64,000 nt of DNA from JACCTH01 sp035253825 (GTDB lineage: Bacteria > Actinomycetota > Acidimicrobiia > Spongiisociales > ZC4RG35): assembly GCA_035253825.1 (NCBI GenBank), contig DATFBM010000034.1, forward strand, positions 1-64,000, read 5' to 3'. Positions 61,460-64,000 of this stretch are shown here, one piece after another. The position numbers were made by a program, and so were the translations under genes. Every line of letters starts with the position of its first letter. The first letter of the stretch is position 1. Below the pieces are notes generated by a model, which was given only the letters and a program-made list of their open reading frames with translations, was not told where the DNA came from and searched no databases.

Positions 61460-63225
61460 AGATGACCGCCCTCCAACAAGCCGGGATCTCCTAGACGGAG
61501 CAGACCGGCGTAGAGGCTCCCGGGATCGGCGGCGAGTTCGGTTCGGGGCCCGTGCTCGGCGATTTTCCCCTCATCTACCACCATGATCTCGTCTGCAGTG
61601 CGGACGGTCTCCAACCTATGGGCGATGATGAAGACGGTGCGACCGGCGAAGAGTCGCTCGGACGCGACCGCCAGGACCGACTCCGTGGCGGGATCGAGGC
61701 GAGAGGAAGGCTCATCGAGGATCACCACCCCCGGGTCCTGGAGGAACACCCGGGCAAAGGCCAATAGCTGCTGTTCGCCGGCCGACAGACCCTGGCCTCC
61801 GGATCCGAGCTCGGTGTCGAGCCCAATCAAGCGGGCCCAATCTCCCAGACCCGTCCGATCGAGCACGGCGAGGATTTCCTCATCGGCTCGCTCCCGAAAA
61901 AGGGTCAGGTTGTCACGAACCGAGGCCCGGAAAAGCTGAACGTCCTGGGTGACCACGCCCAGAGCTCTACGTAGGGAATCGGGCTCGACCGTCCTCAAAT
62001 CGATCCCCCCCACCCGCACCTCGCCTTGAGTGGGCTCGTAGAGGTGTGAAATGAGCCGTGTGATCGTCGTCTTCCCCCCACCGGTGCGGCCGAGCAGGCC
62101 GAGAACGGTTCCAGCCTCAATCCGGAAGCTGACCCGATCAAGCACCAGCCGATCTTCGTAGGCGAACGACACATCATCGAGCTCGACCGACAGCGGTCCC
62201 GGTGGCATCTGGTGCTCGCCGACTGAGATGGAGGTCCGAAGCCTCCGTAGTTGATCGATGCGGATGAGCCCGCCGGCCGCCTTCTGGAGACGCTGCAGCT
62301 CCTGGGTCACCTGCTCGATCGGACGTCGCACCAATTGGGCGTACTGCAGGATCAGGTAGGCGGTACCGATCGTGACCGAGTCGGCCAGAACCAGCCAGGT
62401 CCCCACCGCCAGGGCCAAAGCGTCCCCGACCCAAAACACTGTATTGGCTGTCACCCAAACGATTACTCGCTTGCGCCACGCCGCGGTCGTGCGGCGGTAG
62501 TAATCACGCATCACCGGAATGAAGCGAGACATGGTGAAGCGACCCGCCCCCAAGGCACGGATGTCCTCGATGCCTGCCAGCCGCTCTTCGATGAAGCCAT
62601 AGAGGACCGCGGAGACCTCCCGCTCTTCTTCTGCGGCTTGCACCGGAAGGTTACGGAGGCTCCAGAGCAGACCGAGGACCCCGAGCACGTAGACCGTCAG
62701 TGACACCCCCATCACCGGATCTTTGGACCAGGAGATGACGAGCACCCCCAACAACAGCGCCCCGGCGCCGAGCAGGCGAACGAGGAAACGCGAGATGAAA
62801 TCGGAAACGGCGGTGACGTCGCCATCAACCCTCTCGATCATCTCTCCCGGGGTGGTGTCGTTGTGATAGCCCATGTCGAGGGAAAGGAGGTGGCGCCCGA
62901 GATCCTCTCGCAGTCGATTGGTGGCGCTCCAGCCAATGTCGGTGCCGAGATAGGAAGTAAAGGCATCAAGTAGCTGGTTGACGACGCCCGCCAGCAGATA
63001 GGCAATCCCGATACCGACCAGACCGTCAACCGCGACCCGCGAGCCCACTTGATCGATGAATCGAGCCAGCAGCTGCGGGACTACCAGTTGCAGACCAATC
63101 GAGGCCAGCAACGCCACCAAGAGCAGCGTGGCTCGACCCCGCAGGGGGGCGAGATAAGTGGTAAGAGTGGTGCGATAGGAAGGAGTAGTCACTTGCGGCT
63201 TGACGCCATCGGAGAGCGCGGTCAT
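61456..63225 (-). CDS. ABC exporter subunit with canonical Walker B
   Basis: 589 residues: membrane domain and ATPase with Walker A GRTGGGKTT, Walker B VVILDEPSSRLD, H-loop AHRLET. Its signature is LSAGEQQ in place of LSGGQ, so each composite site of the dimer has one defective element, the usual asymmetry of heterodimeric exporters. Start ATG 63223-63225 overlaps the stop of a 21-codon frame and directly borders a heptad array. Confidence 0.9.
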   Translation of the reverse strand: MTALSDGVKPQVTTPSYRTTLTTYLAPLRGRATLLLVALLASIGLQLVVPQLLARFIDQVGSRVAVDGLVGIGIAYLLAGVVNQLLDAFTSYLGTDIGWSATNRLREDLGRHLLSLDMGYHNDTTPGEMIERVDGDVTAVSDFISRFLVRLLGAGALLLGVLVISWSKDPVMGVSLTVYVLGVLGLLWSLRNLPVQAAEEEREVSAVLYGFIEERLAGIEDIRALGAGRFTMSRFIPVMRDYYRRTTAAWRKRVIVWVTANTVFWVGDALALAVGTWLVLADSVTIGTAYLILQYAQLVRRPIEQVTQELQRLQKAAGGLIRIDQLRRLRTSISVGEHQMPPGPLSVELDDVSFAYEDRLVLDRVSFRIEAGTVLGLLGRTGGGKTTITRLISHLYEPTQGEVRVGGIDLRTVEPDSLRRALGVVTQDVQLFRASVRDNLTLFRERADEEILAVLDRTGLGDWARLIGLDTELGSGGQGLSAGEQQLLAFARVFLQDPGVVILDEPSSRLDPATESVLAVASERLFAGRTVFIIAHRLETVRTADEIMVVDEGKIAEHGPRTELAADPGSLYAGLLRLGDPGLLEGGHL

Positions 63226-63287
63226 TTGGGGTTTGGTTTTCGGGTTTCGACGGCGGGATAAGGAGACGTGGTGAAGAGTGCGGTCAT
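63222..63287 (-). CDS. possible 21-codon leader frame before the ABC exporter
   Basis: ATG 63285-63287 to TGA 63222-63224, ending by ATGA overlap on the exporter start. Its first four codons repeat those of the exporter (MTAL). A 15-bp direct repeat (63213-63227 and 63275-63289; 14 of 15 identical) explains this. It could be a leader peptide or a relic of a start-region duplication; no ribosome-binding site is visible. Confidence 0.2.
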   Translation of the reverse strand: MTALFTTSPYPAVETRKPNPK

Positions 63288-63306
63288 TTCACGGAACCCC
63301 CGAACC
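63228..63306. repeat. inverted heptad array upstream of the ABC exporter
   Basis: Left arm GGGGTTT, GGTTTTC, GGGTTTC (63228-63248); right arm GGAACCC, CCGAACC (63293-63306), complementary in type (GGGTTCC, GGTTCGG). A copy of a 15-bp direct repeat stands before each arm. Lies in the intergenic region between divergent genes. Confidence 0.65.
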
Positions 63307-63347
63307 TACCGTTGAGTCTTGATCGACGAGGCCGATTTAGAACGTCG

Positions 63348-64000
63348 ATGACGATCAAGTTTTTCACGGCCCTATTGATCTTCCTCCTGGCTGTGGTACC
63401 GCCGGCCGCGGCGGCGAGCGGTGTTCCTGGCGAGGTCATCAACAATCCCTTGCCTCCCGACCTTCGCCCGGGATCGGTGGGGGCCACGGTCGCGGATCTG
63501 CAAGCCCGGCTACTGGATGCCGGCTTCTTTCCGGGACGGACGGACGGCGTGTACGGCCGGCAGACGGTGGGAGCCGTGCTCGCCTTTCAAAAGCTCTATG
63601 ACCTCGAGCGAACCGGCATCTTCCGTCAAGACGACTGGCATCTACTGGGAAGAGAGATCACCGGCCCGGGCCCGGCGCCTGAACCCGACCGAGTCGAAGT
63701 CGACCTGCGCCGTCAGGTCTTGTATTTGATCGAAGCCGAATCGGTAGCTGGGGTGTTTCCGATCTCCTCGGCCAACGGAGAGTCTTATCGCAACTCCCGC
63801 GGACGATTGATCCGAGCCGTCACTCCCGAGGGTCGCTTCGAGTTCCGACGCAGCCGTCAGGGATGGTGGGAGTCATATTTGGGCTTCCTTTATTCACCGT
63901 TCTACTTCTACGGCGGCTATGCCCTCCATGGGTCGAGGTCGGTTCCAGCGTTCCCGGCGTCGCATGGTTGCGTGCGAGTCGAGATCGAAGATATGGACTT
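63348..64000 (+). CDS. L,D-transpeptidase with peptidoglycan-binding domain (partial)
   Basis: Runs off the right edge; 217 complete codons visible. A Sec signal peptide (FFTALLIFLLAVVPPAAAA) is followed by a PG_binding_1 repeat (VADLQARLLDAGFFPGRTDG, AVLAFQKLYDLERTG) and a YkuD domain with HGSRSVPAFPASHGCVRVE, whose Cys is the nucleophile. Forms 3-3 or lipoprotein cross-links in the cell wall. ATG 63348 has no clear ribosome-binding site. Confidence 0.9.
   Translation, partial: MTIKFFTALLIFLLAVVPPAAAASGVPGEVINNPLPPDLRPGSVGATVADLQARLLDAGFFPGRTDGVYGRQTVGAVLAFQKLYDLERTGIFRQDDWHLLGREITGPGPAPEPDRVEVDLRRQVLYLIEAESVAGVFPISSANGESYRNSRGRLIRAVTPEGRFEFRRSRQGWWESYLGFLYSPFYFYGGYALHGSRSVPAFPASHGCVRVEIEDMD

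Overview
The window reads as chromosomal DNA of a high-GC Gram-positive bacterium, most likely a deep-branching actinobacterium (Acidimicrobiia-like; this placement is inference). The support is: a RecA intein of the mycobacterial RecA-b type, SOS boxes of the CGAAC-N4-GTTCG form, DnaE2 polymerase, adjacent cofG/cofH genes for coenzyme F420, Lhr helicase, a DUF4032 kinase-like protein, and the gene order M16 peptidase - dapB - dapA - RNase J - ftsK - rimO - cinA - recA. It is mostly housekeeping sequence with tight packing: many neighbours overlap by ATGA/GTGA, and most convergent pairs share overlapping stop codons. I see no rRNA, tRNA or CRISPR array, and no gene-free stretch above 300 bases.

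Layout. 222-24053 is almost one long minus-strand run. Read in transcription order it holds dapA, RNase J, ftsK, a 2-oxoacid dehydrogenase complex (E1 alpha, E1 beta, E2), the glyoxylate shunt (aceB, aceA), an Rrf2 regulator with a copper nitrite reductase, an archaeal-type (type II) glyceraldehyde-3-phosphate dehydrogenase, a small protein with an apparent CTG start, a PHP phosphatase, a flavin reductase, rimO, cinA and thpR. A divergent YggU-like gene, a DinB / shikimate-kinase-like / small-protein operon and the SOS-controlled intein-containing recA complete the left end.

24112-28411 carries a thioredoxin-TPR protein, a cyclophilin, dapB and an M16 protease. It is interrupted by a roughly 1.05-kb unit: a DUF559 (PD-(D/E)XK nuclease-like) gene enclosed by 51-bp imperfect inverted repeats that lie exactly between one stop codon and the next start codon. 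28485-35905 pairs a CobT-like VWA/metallopeptidase-like protein with a CobS/MoxR-like AAA+ protein that has altered Walker motifs, convergent with two dynamin-like GTPases. 35976-38997 is a small operon (MDMPI/DinB-like, BtpA, crotonase) followed by an HD-GYP protein. 39031-49994 holds lhr, corA, DUF4032, cofH with an unexplained 245-residue N-terminal extension, cofG, an SDR and a flavin reductase.

50045-64000 holds a universal stress protein, ABC exporters, a lipoprotein, a type II dehydroquinase fused to an alpha/beta hydrolase, a lysozyme-like protein lacking its catalytic Glu, SOS-controlled dnaE2, dodecin, an MBL-fold hydrolase and the start of an L,D-transpeptidase. In its last 6 kb three loci carry short inverted arrays of 7-nt repeats: one inside the dnaE2 coding sequence, one between dnaE2 and dodecin, and one at the start of an ABC transporter gene.

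The best candidates for something undescribed are the DUF559 unit with its inverted repeats, the inverted heptad arrays, the AroQ-hydrolase fusion, the extended CofH and the CTG-start small gene.
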